This document shows positions 13,701-28,700 of a DNA stretch of 64,000 nucleotides, in pieces; position 1 is the stretch's first letter, and each line of letters begins with the position of its first letter. The notes below the pieces were generated by a model. The model was not told the DNA's origin. It searched no databases and saw only the letters and a program-made list of their open reading frames with translations. The DNA is taken from assembly GCA_026874595.1 (NCBI GenBank), contig CM049319.1, positions 59,964,917 through 60,028,916 of the forward strand, given 5' to 3'. A program made the translations under genes and the position numbers. The DNA comes from Sipunculus nudus (Eukaryota; Annelida; Sipuncula; Golfingiida; Sipunculidae).

Positions 13701-16700
13701 GTAGGTGTTGTTAGGAAGTGTACTAAAAAGCTTATGATTTTGTAGGCCATGGGTCATTTTTGATGAAAATATTAGCATCCTCACTGCAGCTTACAATGTG
13801 GTTAAAGGGAGGATGTAAAGGCACTCTGATGCCAGTAAGATGGTTGTATTCTCTCTAAAAAAACTATTGTGTTAGACCTTTGGTGTCAAGCTTGGTCCAA
13901 ATCTTGCCTTGCATTTACAAATAGAATCTGCACATATGTAGCATGTTCTCCTGGACCGCACTAGATCTGTTGCAGGTCACTCCAGATCAAGTGCGTTCAC
14001 CCTAGTTCTGTTTACACATAAAATCAGGGAGCTCCAACCGCAGTCTAACACACACTAGAATCTGGACCAACCTAAAACTGCGGGTCTAGTGTAGACAGCT
14101 CCAGACTGAAATCAAGCACGTTCACCCTAGATCCTGCGCATTTGGGGCATCTAGGGCAGTCTAGATTTTGTATTTGTGTGTAAATGAGGCTAAGTTTATG
14201 AATGACTTCCCCGTCATCATGGAAGGGTTAAGATTAGCAGCAATGAAAGACTCATTTCAAATTCACTTTCATTTGGTATCCAGACATGACGTACTGTTGT
14301 TTTGTTACAGCAACCTCTTACCACGTTTCTGTGAAGACCGGTGATGTCAGAGGTGCAGGAACAGATGCTAACGTGTTCATCAAGATCTTCGGAAGCAAGG
14401 GTGACACCAGTAAACTGCAGCTAAAGAGTGCTGACAACACAAAGAACAAGTTTGAAAGAGGTCGCACTGATCTGTTCAAGCTTGAAGCTGCTGATATAGG
14501 CAAGGTCAGTACATTTACTTTGTTACTAATTACAGTAGGAACCTGATGTAAATCTAAAATAAATTCTTAGTCTGTATTCCTGACAATCTTTTTAAGTTGG
14601 AGTCATTCCATGGAGACTCCAGGGCTCGACATTAACGGTTAACCGCTTCCCTGGGACAAGTGAAAGTTCCAGAAAATAGTGGAAGGGCATATAGAAGTCA
14701 CCTCCTTGCCTGACTGGGCAAGTGGGTCCAACATAAACCATTACCTAAGGCTTGTAAAAGGATCTTTGTGTTCTTGAATACAATCAGTAATATTTGTAGG
14801 GCAAGTAAAAATTCATAAAGGGCAAGTAAAAGCTAGATGTTACTTGCCTAACTGAGCAAGTACTTTCAAAATTAGTTAAGCCCAGGACTCCATAACATTT
14901 GTAAAAACTCAACTTGGGGAGTCGCATTTTTGGAGATGTAACCTCAGGGGTTTACACTACGCTCTGAAAACAGCATGTGACCTGGTGACCTTCCACTCAC
15001 ACACTGTGAGAAATGGCAGGATTCTTCAAGTTTGGATACACCCAGTCAGTATGTACTGGATAAAGTAAAATCTGATTGGCTCTTCATTTAAACAAATCTG
15101 CAGAACTGGTAGGAGAAATCTGATTAGCTTAGCATGTAAACAAACACAGCTGCCCCCTTGGAAGACTTGTGTAGCACTGCAAGAAAGGAAATATGCAGAC
15201 AGTAGGGGATACCGGACCTAGGGCACACCAGCAAGTCAGTATAGAGACTGTGTTGAAAGTTGACGATTGCATTGTGTGTATTCCAACAGAGGGTGGAGAA
15301 AGTCTGGCTACCAAGCGCTTTCCACTGCAGTGCAAAGTAACCAATAGCTCGGGGAACATCAAATTGTGCTTGGGATATCTGAAATGTGATTGATTAAATA
15401 TTATGCAGTGACAGCACCACCTGGTGGCCAAACCTGACCGGCAACTGCGGTTTAATACAGCCGATAGTGTAGACAATAATTGAGCATAGTGTAACCGCTG
15501 CTTATGGAGGGTAGGGTTTACACATGTTTATGACCCTTAAATGCCTTTTTGTTGGAACAGTGAAAAATATTAAAATCCCTGCCATTCTTTAAAGAGACTC
15601 ATGCACCTACCTATTTGTAGAAATTATGTGTTTTCTGGTTTACTCTGCACTGTAGGAATTCCTGTTCAAAGAAGTTTTTATAATGCCTCTGTGATATATA
15701 TATTTGCCCTTGTTTACAAACAAGCTCTTATTAAACCTGGTACATACACCACTGTTGATAAACAGAAAAACCATGTAACCTAACTTTGCATATGTGCAGA
15801 AAGTGAAAGGTCACTTGTTGCAAAATGCCTTTTGCAAATCTCTGGTTCATCTGATTTGCCACCAGATGTCCCTGTTGAATGTGTTTGGATTATTTTGGTG
15901 GGGCACCCACATGTTTAAACATGTGGATATTAACAACACAAAAAGCCTGTGTGTTTCCCAGCCTATTTTCATGAAACGTTCAAGGGTTTGTTATAAGTCA
16001 ATAGATGTCAGATATTGGAATTGGTCTGTTTAATTAGATAATTGAATAAGACCTGCTTGAAGACTGTGGGCTAGGGGTAGAGGGCAGGACTCAAAGCTTG
16101 GAGGTCATGAGTTCAAATCTCAGCCGAGGCGATGAGATTTTTACGGTCAGCCCCCACACAGGATGAACACTCTGCAGGCTCAAAATGGGAAGGCTGTGCC
16201 CCACAGCTGTATATGAGTGCATGTTCGGGGGTTCCTTGGTGTTATGACCCAGCAATGGGGTGATTACACACCTGGGACCGCAAGTGCGGTATACAACAAG
16301 CCTGTTACTGCCCTGTCACTTAGTCCCAGTCTGAAACAGAACTCTGCAGATGAACATGCCTGTACTTAGATTAAGAATTAGATAAGAGAGCATAAAAAAT
16401 GGAGGCAGTGACCTCCACCACCAGAAAAAAAAATAATTGAAAAAAAGTGTCAAGTACTTGTGCAGTATTCAGCTTACTTTATATTTAACAGATTGAAAAG
16501 ATCAGAATCGGCCATGACAGTGCCAACATCGGTTCAGGGTGGTTTTTGGACGAGGTACGACTAGATATCCCATCTAAAGGGGAGCACTATATCTTTGCCT
16601 GCCATCGGTGGCTCGACAAATCTGAAGGTGACGGTGAAACTGAGGTTGAGCTGGACCCAACACATGTGCAGAAAGGACAAGCAAGTAAGTAAATTTTCAC

Positions 16701-19700
16701 CAGCAAACCCTTGTTTATAAATCAGAAACTGTTTTTTTCTCAACTGTTTGAATATTGTTTATCACTTAAAATGTTGTATGAAACATTAAATTTTTTATCA
16801 GTGACATGCAAGAAATTAAAATTTTGTTTAAATCTTACAGCTTTAAAATATTCTAGTTGAACATATTCATATTTTTTCCTGGATTTTACACACTTTGTGA
16901 TGGACTTTCCTACTTGAATGTGAATTACTTGTAAACTTCATGATACAATTCTCTTCTCCTGCTGCAAGGCCTTCCACAGTGAATCATTTGGACCTTATGG
17001 AAAATAAAAAATTACATTACTTGACTTTATATCAGTGTCTTAAAAAATTGGCCATAAAAAACCTTTAACTCCAGGTCTGTTGAATAGATTTAAAAATTAA
17101 CATACTAGATTGTGGTGTTACCAACTGATGTATTTAAAAAAATAATATAAAATACAGGAGCATTGTCCACTTATGCTCATGGTTAATTAGTTTACAATAG
17201 TTATTAACAGCAGAATGTACTGCATTCCTCTGATGAAAAGACTTCGGATCATCATAATTTTGCAGGTGCAAAAAAAATTTCATAGATCCCCCCCCCCCCC
17301 CCACTATAAATGGTGGTCCATGTCTCAGTAGTATGATGGTTTACTGCCATGCTCTGAGAGAAATGCCTAGTCAGTAAATTTAGGAAATTAAAAAAAACTT
17401 GTTCCAAAACCTGTGCAATATTCTGAATCCCCAGATCCAGAATACTTCCCAAGATCCTAGCAGAATTTAGGTGTGCTACATAAAGCTAGAAAATATATGG
17501 TGGTCGCATCACAGGTTAGCCCTGACTGCCAGAACAAAGGTGGTTTTGGTCATGTGACACCTGTACAGGCTCCAGGCAGTAGAACATTTCAGAAATACAT
17601 GTAAAAATCTCACAAAAGTAAATCTCTAAAACAGAAACTTATTATGGTAACCCAGGTAAGCTCCAAAATATAACAGATTGTTTTTAGGGTGTCCTCCTAA
17701 CACTCCACAGAATTTTATCAAAACCTTTAGAGAATATTTCAAGTAAATTTATAAAGCATTAACTAGTGGTGACTATACATGCTATATTCCTAACACCTTT
17801 GGGGGTATGTTAAATTATACTGAATTACATTTATCTTGCAGTGAAAACAGATGATTTTACATAAAAAGATTTACTGTGGAAGGTCCATAATTTTCATACT
17901 TCCTTTCACTTTATTTTCTTTTTTGAATTTTCATAGAATAATCTGTTGTTGTAATACCAGGGGTTGAAGCTGGTTCATCATTTGCACCAGACCATAATCC
18001 AAATTTAGCTAGCACTTTATTCACCCTATATGAGCAAACCAGATGGACCAAATATTGATGAACATGTCAAAGTTGACTTTGACTGGTTATGTCATGTGGT
18101 TTTTTCATAGAACTCAGTATATGTGGTCTACATTATGACATTGTCTCAAGTTTTGAGTATGTATGTTAAAAAAAGGTTTAACATAAAAAATTTAAGTATA
18201 AAGCATTATAGTTAATTGTTAATTAATGAAAAATAATATTTCTGATCTTATAAGTACTGCATCTATGTAGATGAGCAAACATCTAGGAAGTTTTATATAT
18301 GGATACAATGCTTCATTAAATGTCATGTGTAATAGGTACAGTAGAGCGCCGTTTTTCTGAAAGCGTCGGGGACAAGCTTTTTGTTCGTAAAAACGAACAT
18401 TCGGAAATGCGGACAAGGATCTAGCGGCAAGCTTGTATGACAGTATATGATTAACTTTTTGCCATTTAACCAAGGAAGACGGTGTTTCTTTTCGATATTC
18501 GTAATTGGTGACCTGGATGTATAATGGATATTGGATTATTGCTGAGCATAATTGACAAAGATCAGTATAACCTGCTTTAAGGATACGTGCGTGCTCTTTT
18601 TTTTCATCAAATTCACTGGAGGGAAAGGTGTTTCTTATTGATCAACGAAGACCAGGACATATGAAAGACGCTTGAGCACAAGCGTTTAATGAATTATACC
18701 TCACCAATGCTAATGCGAGTAAACTACTCAGTTATTTGGCATGACATCCTGTCCCAAGCCAACGACCTATGCTTGCTTGAGTACAATGAGATGTGGTTGA
18801 TAACACATAGGTGCTCTTGGATAAATGCTCAGTCACTTGCTAGGGCTACAGGGGGCCGAGTGTTGCGGGGCTGGCTATAGTTTTCACACCTTTGCCCTGG
18901 CGACAACATCGGCCGTGATCTAAATAATTAGGGTCTAACACATGACTGCAGGCCTTGTGACTTGTAATTACAATACTCATTTACGGCTTTTACATACTTG
19001 AAATATATTTCGGAAATACAAATAAAGTTTTGGTTCCCCATTTTAACTTTCGGAAAAACAAATTTTCGGAAATTTGGCATTCGGAAATACGGCGCCCTAC
19101 TGTATAATTAATTAAACTATATTTTTCAACCCCTACACATATTTCAACCCCTGGGCAATAACATTATTCACTTTTTGAACTATCTGAGCATCTTGAGCTG
19201 CCTTTCTTCTCTGTTTCATCTGGTCATGTGACCTTCTTGTTTCCTAAAGGCACATCTGATATATCTCCTGCAGGTCTGGCGTACGGTTTATTATTTAGTT
19301 TTGCATTTGTCTATATACCTTTAGTTGAAACTGCACTGGACTGGTGGCTTGCTGGTCTTAATTTTAATTATGAATTTTATTTTCTGGAAATATTTTGTTG
19401 TGCTGTAAAACTTACTGAGATAAGTTTCAGTTTACTTTTACTTTGGCAGCCAATTTAATATTTTTTTTCATGCTTTAAATGACAAGCCATAAGAGTTGTT
19501 AATCATGTAAAGTGATTTTGTTGTGGTTTTTATTTACCAGATCAGTACATTCAGTTTTGCATAAATTATGCAAATTAATGCATAATATATGATTAACACT
19601 GCACTGCAAGCCAGCAATCCAAGGTTTGCTAGATTATTGCAAAGCTTTTTCTCACAAATTTGTACATATTCACATCATGGGATGCACCTAGAATTTTTTT

Positions 19701-22700
19701 ATATGGTTTGACCTAAAAGGGTAAGTACATTAACTTATTTTTTTATGTAAAATAAGTATCAATAAGTCATATGGTCTGAAAATTTAAGGGAAAAAAATAT
19801 AAACATTTTTAATGCTGATGTGCTGGAATCTTTTTGCTTCGGGACTTTCAAACTGTTCAGTTTAAGTGTGATTGTAACAGATATTATTAAGCTGTTAAGG
19901 ACTGAGTAATGTGGAATTATGTCATTTACCATAATCTTGAGCATACCAGTCAAATAGTGACACAAACCTCTCATCACACTCTGGTGACTCTGGTCATTTG
20001 ACTTGTATCCCATAATCTTTGCAATCATGATGTCATATCCTCAAATCATTCATGCATATTCATGAGTATGTTGGTGAATAAAGTCCCAGAAAGTTATTGT
20101 GTTGTTAAGATGGATACCAGCTTTACAGTTATTCCTGCTTTTATCTCTTCTCTTGTCTCTATATTCCTTCGATCCTTAATGCAAATGTCTTGTGGTCTTG
20201 GCATAAGTCTTTTCTATCCTTAACATAACTTGCAGTCTGTTCCACTGTCTATTTGATATGGTCTCTCAAAATAAATGAATATTAAAAAAATAAAGGCGTT
20301 AAAATGTTATCATTCAGCTATTTAAAAAACAGATATAATGGGATAACATTACCTTTTCGGTACATTTATTCAATATTACCACAGCACATCTGTTATTTTA
20401 CTGCTAAATATTTTACAGAAACATTGAGATTTGGATAATATTGTAAAAAACTGGGCACAATCACTGTTGGAACAGACTGAAATATTCTCTGGCAACTGAA
20501 ACCTGTCATTTTTTTTTTTTTTGCTATAATTTCTTAATCGTTCATCTGATAAAAAAAAACATCAGATTTTCCATGGTTGTTGATATTGTACAGCACTTAA
20601 ATGGCTTCCCTCATCTTCACACAGTCACAGGTGGTACAGGTAAAGTATTATTCCACTGTCTGCATGTCCGTTCATGACACAGCAACTCCACCTGGTGATA
20701 GAATCTGGAAAAAAATAAACGGTCAAAGCTAATGTCACCCTTATGCAGTGGTCATGTCACATTTGTTTTAACTAGTTCCACTTACATACTGCTTGCAAAC
20801 GCTGCTTTTGCTGTATGCTGCCACCAGGATATTGGCAAAGAGCCAAGAATGTTCCCAGTGACAGTGAGGTGTTGCAGGTAATGATCAGAAAATACAGCAA
20901 AAACCAGAAATACCCTACATTCACTAGCACCCTAATGGCTCTTTACATCAAAGGTGGCATATGCAGGCAGTGAATAAGTGTAATGAATTATAACAAATGG
21001 AACATGACCACCACATATAGTTATTGTAAAGTTTGAACTAATCTAGGGTTCCCAACCATCTTTTATGTAATCTGAGGAAAGTTTGGAAATTTAGTTTACT
21101 TATATATTTTGTCTCAAGTCAAAACAGGATTTCTAATGAATGATTAGCAATGTTGGCTCTTTAGTGTTGATATAGCTTTAAACTGTTATCCTAGAAATTT
21201 GAAAGATCCTCAGGGATAAAAAAAAACTCGAAAATTTGGTTTTCACAAAATGTTGGGAACCCTTTGATCACAAGATCCAAGTCACATGATCCATATCCCA
21301 TAATTCTCATTACATGACCTTTGACCCATGTCTTATATTCATCTCAACTGTTAGATTTATTTTGGTGACTAACATGTTTTTGTGTGAATTTTTGTCAAGA
21401 TTTTATTTCACAAAAAAAAGACTTGTTAAGGGAAAATCTCAAGGCATGGTTTGTTATTATTTCATTCCCTTGATCATATTAAAGAATTTTGACTATTCAT
21501 ATAAATAACCCTGTGAGTGTTAATGATGGTTTGCCTGCATCTGTATGCATGATATTGTTCAGTTTGGGTAAATATAATTGCTATAATTTTTTTTAAATAT
21601 AATATTTGGTCCAGTATTAACTAACTTTTTAAGTGCAGCATTTAAATATGACTTAAATTTAAAGGATGTTTTAGTTGTTAACATGATGTAATGTATGTCT
21701 GTGTCAAATGATGACAGAGAAATATTAAAGTATTATGGACCTTTCAATAAATGACAGCAGCAGATCGTAGCAACAAATTGTCAAAGTTGTAAAAATAATT
21801 TCCAAGAATTTTAACAAACCAAAAGATCATGATTTTGTTATTTGAGTTCCTACCAATATTGTATTATATGCAATAGAAAACACCATTCAGGCTAGCATGT
21901 AAGTGAACTGCCTACCAGCTCAGTTTTCTTTGGGCAGATGAATTTTAAGATGGTAACTTTAGACTAGTTAAGGTGGAGGTGCTTGCCAACCATGGTGTAT
22001 GGTGAACAGTTAGTGTTTGTGGTGTTCAGTGGTGGTAGATAATATACTAGATAAACCTCTCAACCAGCATGTGTGTTGGTCGCTATACCTCATACCAGGT
22101 TACAGGTAGTGTCGCTCATTGTATGTCATACCCAGAATTTGTGAAATATGTGTTGCTCGCTATACCTCATACCAGGTTAGTGTTGGTCACTATACCTTAT
22201 ACCCAGCATTTGTGAAAAATGTGTTGCTCACTATACCTACTAGATTAGAATTGGTTGACATTAGTGTAGGTCATTATACCTCATGTCAGATTAATTTTGG
22301 TCGCTAAACCTCATACCTCGTATGGCTTTGGGTTAAATAGACGTGATACATCTAAGTAGTCTGTTCAGGACATGTTTCTTGTTTTTTGTTGAAGGGACAG
22401 AGTAATATTACTTGTTGAAAAATGTGAAATTGAGCATAAATGGATCTGTTTTATATTCACCTTATTGTCAGATAAACTTTTGGCTGTTTTTGGTTTATAA
22501 CTGAAACGTTATGTGATGTTATTTGGAATTGAACCAGAAACAAAAATTAAGTATTAAATTTTTCACAGTCACAAGATCCATATTCCATAATCTGCTCACT
22601 AATATAATTATTGAGAATTGAACTAGAGCCTATAATCAACATTAAATTTTCTTTTCTTGTCCAGCCCTATATAAGGTTCATGCTTTCATATGGACTCTAT

Positions 22701-25700
22701 AAAGTCTTAAGTTTTCTGTGACCCAAAGCCAATAAAAATTGTTGATGTTGATTTTTGTCCCTTATACTGATTAAAGGATAAATGCTTTTGAAAATTGCTT
22801 ACAGTTGGTCCTGAGTGATGCTGTGAATGTTTTTTATTTTTTATGTTTACATTTGAAAACTGCTTATTAGATTCTTATGAAAGGCATCCTTGAACAAAAG
22901 AAACCCCATACTTAGCATACACACTTGGTTTTAGTATTATGCGGCACAGAGCTGATTAGCATATTGCATCAACATGGACATTTGATCCTGTTGCTAAGCA
23001 GTTCACCAGATTGTTACCATAGCAACAGAAATTTGATTTAGAAACATTTATATAAATACACAATTTGAATTTTTATAACAGGTTTACTCAGTTAAATCTT
23101 TTGACTTTCTGCAAAATAATTTTGAATAATTATTCATATAATTTGAGTTTTCTTGTGTGTGTCTTGGTTTATTTTAATTTGGCTTGGTTGTAATACCAGT
23201 AAGTTTTGAAATTAATACTCTCTTACCTTGAACCTTTTTTGCTTCAACTAACTAATTGATAATTTTATTTATTTACTTTTACCAGTAGAGTAAAAATTTA
23301 ATCTTGATGATTATCAATAATGTTTACTATATAACTGGGACAGAATTTAATAAAAATTAAGAGAACTATTCTTTGTTCAAGTAAATGTGTCACTTGAAAT
23401 ATGTCTAATGTCATTACAGATACATCACTATCAGATGTTACAATAAATAGAGGCTGATTAAGTTTTAATGGTTTTTGCCTCAGGAATGCCATACGAGGTG
23501 ACAGTGTGGACCGGGAACGTCCGTGGAGCGGGGACCGACGCCAATGTGTTCATCCAGATGTACGGAGAGTACGGCAAGACAGAAGAACATCAACTACGCA
23601 ATAGAACAGATAATTTTGAGCAAGGGGAGATGGACAAGTTTAAGGTATCAGTCATAAATTTGCTGCTACATATGTATAAAATAATATGAAAAACAAAGCT
23701 TTGATTAAATCGCTAAGGACATGATTGAAGGAACCTAGAAAAATCTTTCAGCAGTTACATTTACTTGTCATCTGCTAATGATCACATGTTGACTCTAAGG
23801 ACTCAGGGATCACTGAACATTCAGTTCCCCTTGGTAGGATCTGTGTCGAAGCTTATACTAATAATGATTAATATTTTAAATGAGTTGATCATCTGTGCCT
23901 TTTTTTTCTATATATTCTATATAAGATTCCATTTCATACCATTTTATAAATACGAGCATTATAAGTATAACCCATCCTTTCATTTGGCCAGGTTATCACA
24001 GCTTAGATGGGTTGTCCTGATCAGGGTTTCCATGGGCCAAGTTCACCTGCTGGACACGCAGGCATAGTTTCTGATAGATGGCACTGTGATAGACTCTTCA
24101 CAAAATTTGCCAAATAATGTCAAATTCCTCAGGATTTATTAGAATTATATGAAAATCCCAGTCCTTGGAACATACTTTTCATTTTTCCTGACCTGTCAAG
24201 ATCAAAAATAGCTATTTCCAATATATGTCCAAAAAATACATCATTGCATGCCATCAGTTTATAGTGCCACTATTAATTATGATACAGATGGTTGAATTGA
24301 GGCTGTTTGATCAGAATCAGTGAACTTACTCACAGTCCAGCTCACCAGTGGTCAGAATATAGGACTCAATAGTATGACTCTGCTGGTTACAGTTTGCAGA
24401 TGGTTTTAAAATATAAATATTGGTTTTTGTTATCACTTTTACACCTCATATTAGGCCTTTTTGACCATCATCAGCATTCGGTTCATATTGTGTGATAATA
24501 TTCATGTTTAAGAGGATAATCAGCAAATTTCAATGGGCACCTTCTGGTAGAACTGATTATAGTAGGAGCAGGCGAAACATAATCTAGATAACTATCTTTT
24601 AGGCCAAAAAAATTATGGTTCTCAGGCACTTTTTTTTTAAATCAGTGCGGATGGGCGATTTTTTTTAACCTTTTTTTTTGTATGTTTTGATATATGTTAT
24701 ATGATCAAGGTGAAGGATGATAATAACATGATTTTTTTGCTATACAGGTAAAAGCACTACATATCAAAGAAATTTTATCAAAATTGTATTATTTCATCTT
24801 CTTGAAAGATGAAAATCGAAATTTTCTCATGCGGAGGGTTAATATTGAGAATCATACCTTCTTTTGGCCTTACATGTGTTGTCAAAGTGCCATCCATCTT
24901 ATTTTTTTCTTTCAATTCATTCCAGATTGAGGCAGCAGACATTGGTCCTATCAACAAGATTCGCATCGGCCATGATGGGACAGGGATGTTTGCTGGATGG
25001 TTCTTGGATAAGGTAAACGCTGATTAACAGTTGCTAATGTTTTAATTAGCACAGCTCTTGGTGGTTCTAAATGGTTCTTCATGACACCGCAGATTACAGT
25101 TGATTTGTCGTGATGATTGTTTCACCTACAGCCTTATACATTACCACTGGCTATAGCCACATCAGGGTACTTCAACAAAATACTTTGTTCAAGTTGGATC
25201 AAAATATACAATAAATGGATAACTATTGAGCCTGGATTTAATGATGTACAATCAAAGACTTTCAGAAATCCAGAGGAAAGCATCTGTGACACTTGAAATC
25301 TCTTTTGGACTCTAAATTGTTAGGGTACAAGCATTTGATGTGAAGCAGGAAATTCTGGCTGTAAGACCAAGAGTTCACTGTGTAGCAGTCAATGGTCATG
25401 GTCAGCTTCCTCAAACAAACCAGTCAGTTGTGCAAACACTGCCCTGACATCTGACTCTTACATTTCTCTGTAACTAAATAATCATATAATGACACATTTT
25501 CTAATCAAATAAAAATAACAAAATACAAATAAAAAAAAATTCATTTTTACATATTCATTAAAAATTGGGCACATATCATCTCCCCTCCAAACTCAGAAGG
25601 GACTCTGCAACAGTTTGGCCCGATTTTCCCAGACTCTAAAACTTTACTTCCAATTGAAAACCCTTTAAAAGTATAAGAAATGCTGCCAGCATAATTTTTT

Positions 25701-28700
25701 AAAGCATAGATGGTTTAAAATTGCTTTCAAAATTTCAGGTTCTTATCCAAAGGCCTGTTGCCAAAGGAGCTAAAAGGAGACGAACCCGACGGAAACCATC
25801 CATCAAATCCATCAATCGTTCCATGGCTGCCAGTGAATCAGAGGGTGAGGAGGATCAACGCTACGCTAGACGGAAAAAGAGCGCACCAAATGTTTCTCGT
25901 TACGGTGATGACTCTGATGATGAACGTTTGTCAAAATATTCACTCCGGCTAAAAAATCTCAGGAAAAGGAGACAAGACTTAGATGATGACGAAGACGATC
26001 GTTACTCTACATTATCACGGAAAAAGAAAGGAGCCCATCGTTATCGAGATGAGGTATCGGATGAGTCAGACACAGGTCGCAGATCACCAAAATCAAAAAG
26101 GAGTTTAAGTCAGTCAGGCAGGTATCGACAAGATGATGACTCCGATGACAGCCGTTATTCACGTAAATCAGGGAAGAAGAAAAGCTTTTTACGGAGATTT
26201 GTGTCAGATGAGGAAGATTCAGCAGATGAAAGACGGGATCGTAAACAGAAGATGAAGAAATCGGCTAAAGAACGTGCAAAAGAGAGGTCAAAAGAACGAA
26301 GCGAGATTAAGGATGACGATGAAGTTGAAGTTGAGGATTACTGGTTTGTGTGTAACAAGTGGTTCGCTCGCTCAGAGGATGATGGGAAGATTATACGAGA
26401 ACTAGTACCCACTGATGAGAACGGGAATCCCCTAGATACTGGACTACAAGGTAGGGGAGGAAGACTTATAATGTTAAAAATAACAAGGGGACATACATTT
26501 TTAAAGATCACGCATTAATTGTGCTTTAAAACACCCCAGTGCTTTCAGCACCTTTTTGTACATGATAAAAAATATAATAAATAAACACGTAAAATATTCA
26601 CATAATAAGTAGATCCCATTTGTTTCCTCATACACACATTATGATTCATGACAGTTTTTATTAAAAAATTGAAAATTAAGATACATTATTTTTTTATTTG
26701 CAGAGATTGAGTATGATGTGAGCGTATACACAGGTGATGTTTGGGGAGCGGGCACAGATGCCAACATCTTCATCAACATCTCCGGTCAGTATGGTGACAC
26801 AGGGGACAGACCGCTCAAGGATTCAGACAAAATGAACAAATTTGAAAGGGACCAGGTAACATATTCAGCTTTATCAATTTTTAATTAAGAATATATTTAA
26901 ATGCTGAATTTCAGTACAGTAAAACCTTGCCTGATGACCATCACAAAATAACGACCACCTCAGTTTAGCGACAACCTCAAAATAAAGACCACATTTTCAC
27001 AATCCCAATTTTTTTTTTTCTTTATATCAGACCTTGCTTAGGTGACCACCCGACAAGGTGACCACTTTATCAAGGTCCCATAGGTGGTTGTAATTTCCAG
27101 GGCAACTGTATCAGACATGGTCATTTTATCAAGCCCATCCTAATTCATTTGTAAGATTAATACGCTCCCGAGGCAGCGGAAATCTTACGCTTCTAAAGAA
27201 GCAACTGATTTTCACGCTGCAAGCTTTGACCATTTATGATATATTTAGACACCAGATGGCGGTTTGTTGTCCACTGAAATAAACGTGCGTACGATGTGAC
27301 AAGCAGCCAATCAGATGCCAATAAACAAACACTCGACAGGCATCCTGGCTCCGCCCATTGCCGCGCTTCAAGCGCCTCTTGATCAGTTTCCGGTCGAATT
27401 TAAATTGCTCACTCTGCATTCTCGCATCATCGACCGATTCGATTATGACATTATGACTGTGTTTGCATAGCCATGTACCTGTTGTCTGCAGAACTGAAAC
27501 CAGCCAGCGAGGTGTGCCCGCAGCCTTTGTTGTTACGTTTCGTTTGAATTACAGCTCACCTGCCGAGCATCCTATGTGCCCAAGGCCCTAAGCAAACCAC
27601 GTCTGAGCCTGTGGCCTCTTCAGACGGTTACGCTGGGGGATGAGCTGTCACTCAAAAAGAAAAATTAATATGATTGGCTCCGTGTATTCCTCGCTTGGCT
27701 TTGTCTTCCAGCACAAGGTCTCATCTGATTGGACAAAAATACAGTGCTCCCCTCTGGTGTTGCAATTCAGGATACGAGGCCATAACAAACAGCGCCTTAC
27801 GATATAGGAAGTAGCCCTATAGGTAAAGCGCTGTGTAAAGAGCGTATAAGATTAACATCTGAGCATATATCTCCTCTAGATAACATAATTAAGACTAAAT
27901 TGACAAGATTTATTTAAAATAAACAGAAATAAATGGTTTCAATAGCATAACACTGGCCCCAACAGCGGTTCAGCACTGAGGAAAGAGAGAAGTCAAGCTG
28001 CTCTGTAAATCGTATGTGCATATATTTATTCAGAATTGCATTGTACTTATTTATTTGGACCCTTTTGGCCATAAATATAAGGCATTCTAGATTTGGCTGA
28101 TGATGCCCACTTTGAGTTTTAAAACTAGTTATATAAAAAAAGCACTGCAATGCCATCCATACTATCACAGTAACATCTGCAAAACTGAAAAAAAACACAG
28201 TGTGTTTTCTTATGATAATTAGCAGTGTGGTTTTCATTATAGCTTGTGGTGTCAATCTGACATCTTAGTAACTTTCAAATCAGATGGGCAAATGTTCCAC
28301 TGATTAACCCACTCAGATTTGTTTTATCGAGACTTTGAACCAGCTTTATTATTTATCATTTTCTAGGTGGACACTTTCAAGATAAAGGCTGTAGAGCTTG
28401 GTAGATTGAAGAAAGTAAAGATTCGCCATGACAACAAGGGAGGTGGCGCTGCATGGTTCCTGGGCCACATTGAGATCAGAGATCCCAAAACCAAAGAAAA
28501 GTAAATTAATTTCTAGCTCACTACACAGAAATCTCGCAATAAGATGTGCCTTCCCCTAAATACAAATCATGCCAGAAGACGCAGTCTTCTTCATTTTTCC
28601 TTTACTTGTGTTATGTACTACAACATATATACAGTAGAGGCTCTCTATTACAGACACTGATAGAATCTTGATATGTGTCCATTATAGAGAGGTGGTCATA

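Noticed and set aside
16066-16125. tRNA gene
   Set aside because: A and B boxes are present but the cloverleaf arms do not pair well, and a long body with A-rich tail follows, so it is a SINE.
19228-19458. Hydrophobic 76-codon ORF, possible small membrane protein
   Set aside because: AT-rich sequence gives Phe/Leu/Ile-rich chance ORFs; no splice or homology support.
25721-26518. Stand-alone 265-residue charged protein
   Set aside because: It is LOXHD1 exon 11 with a few intron codons on each side; the PLAT closing box and splice sites place it in the larger gene.
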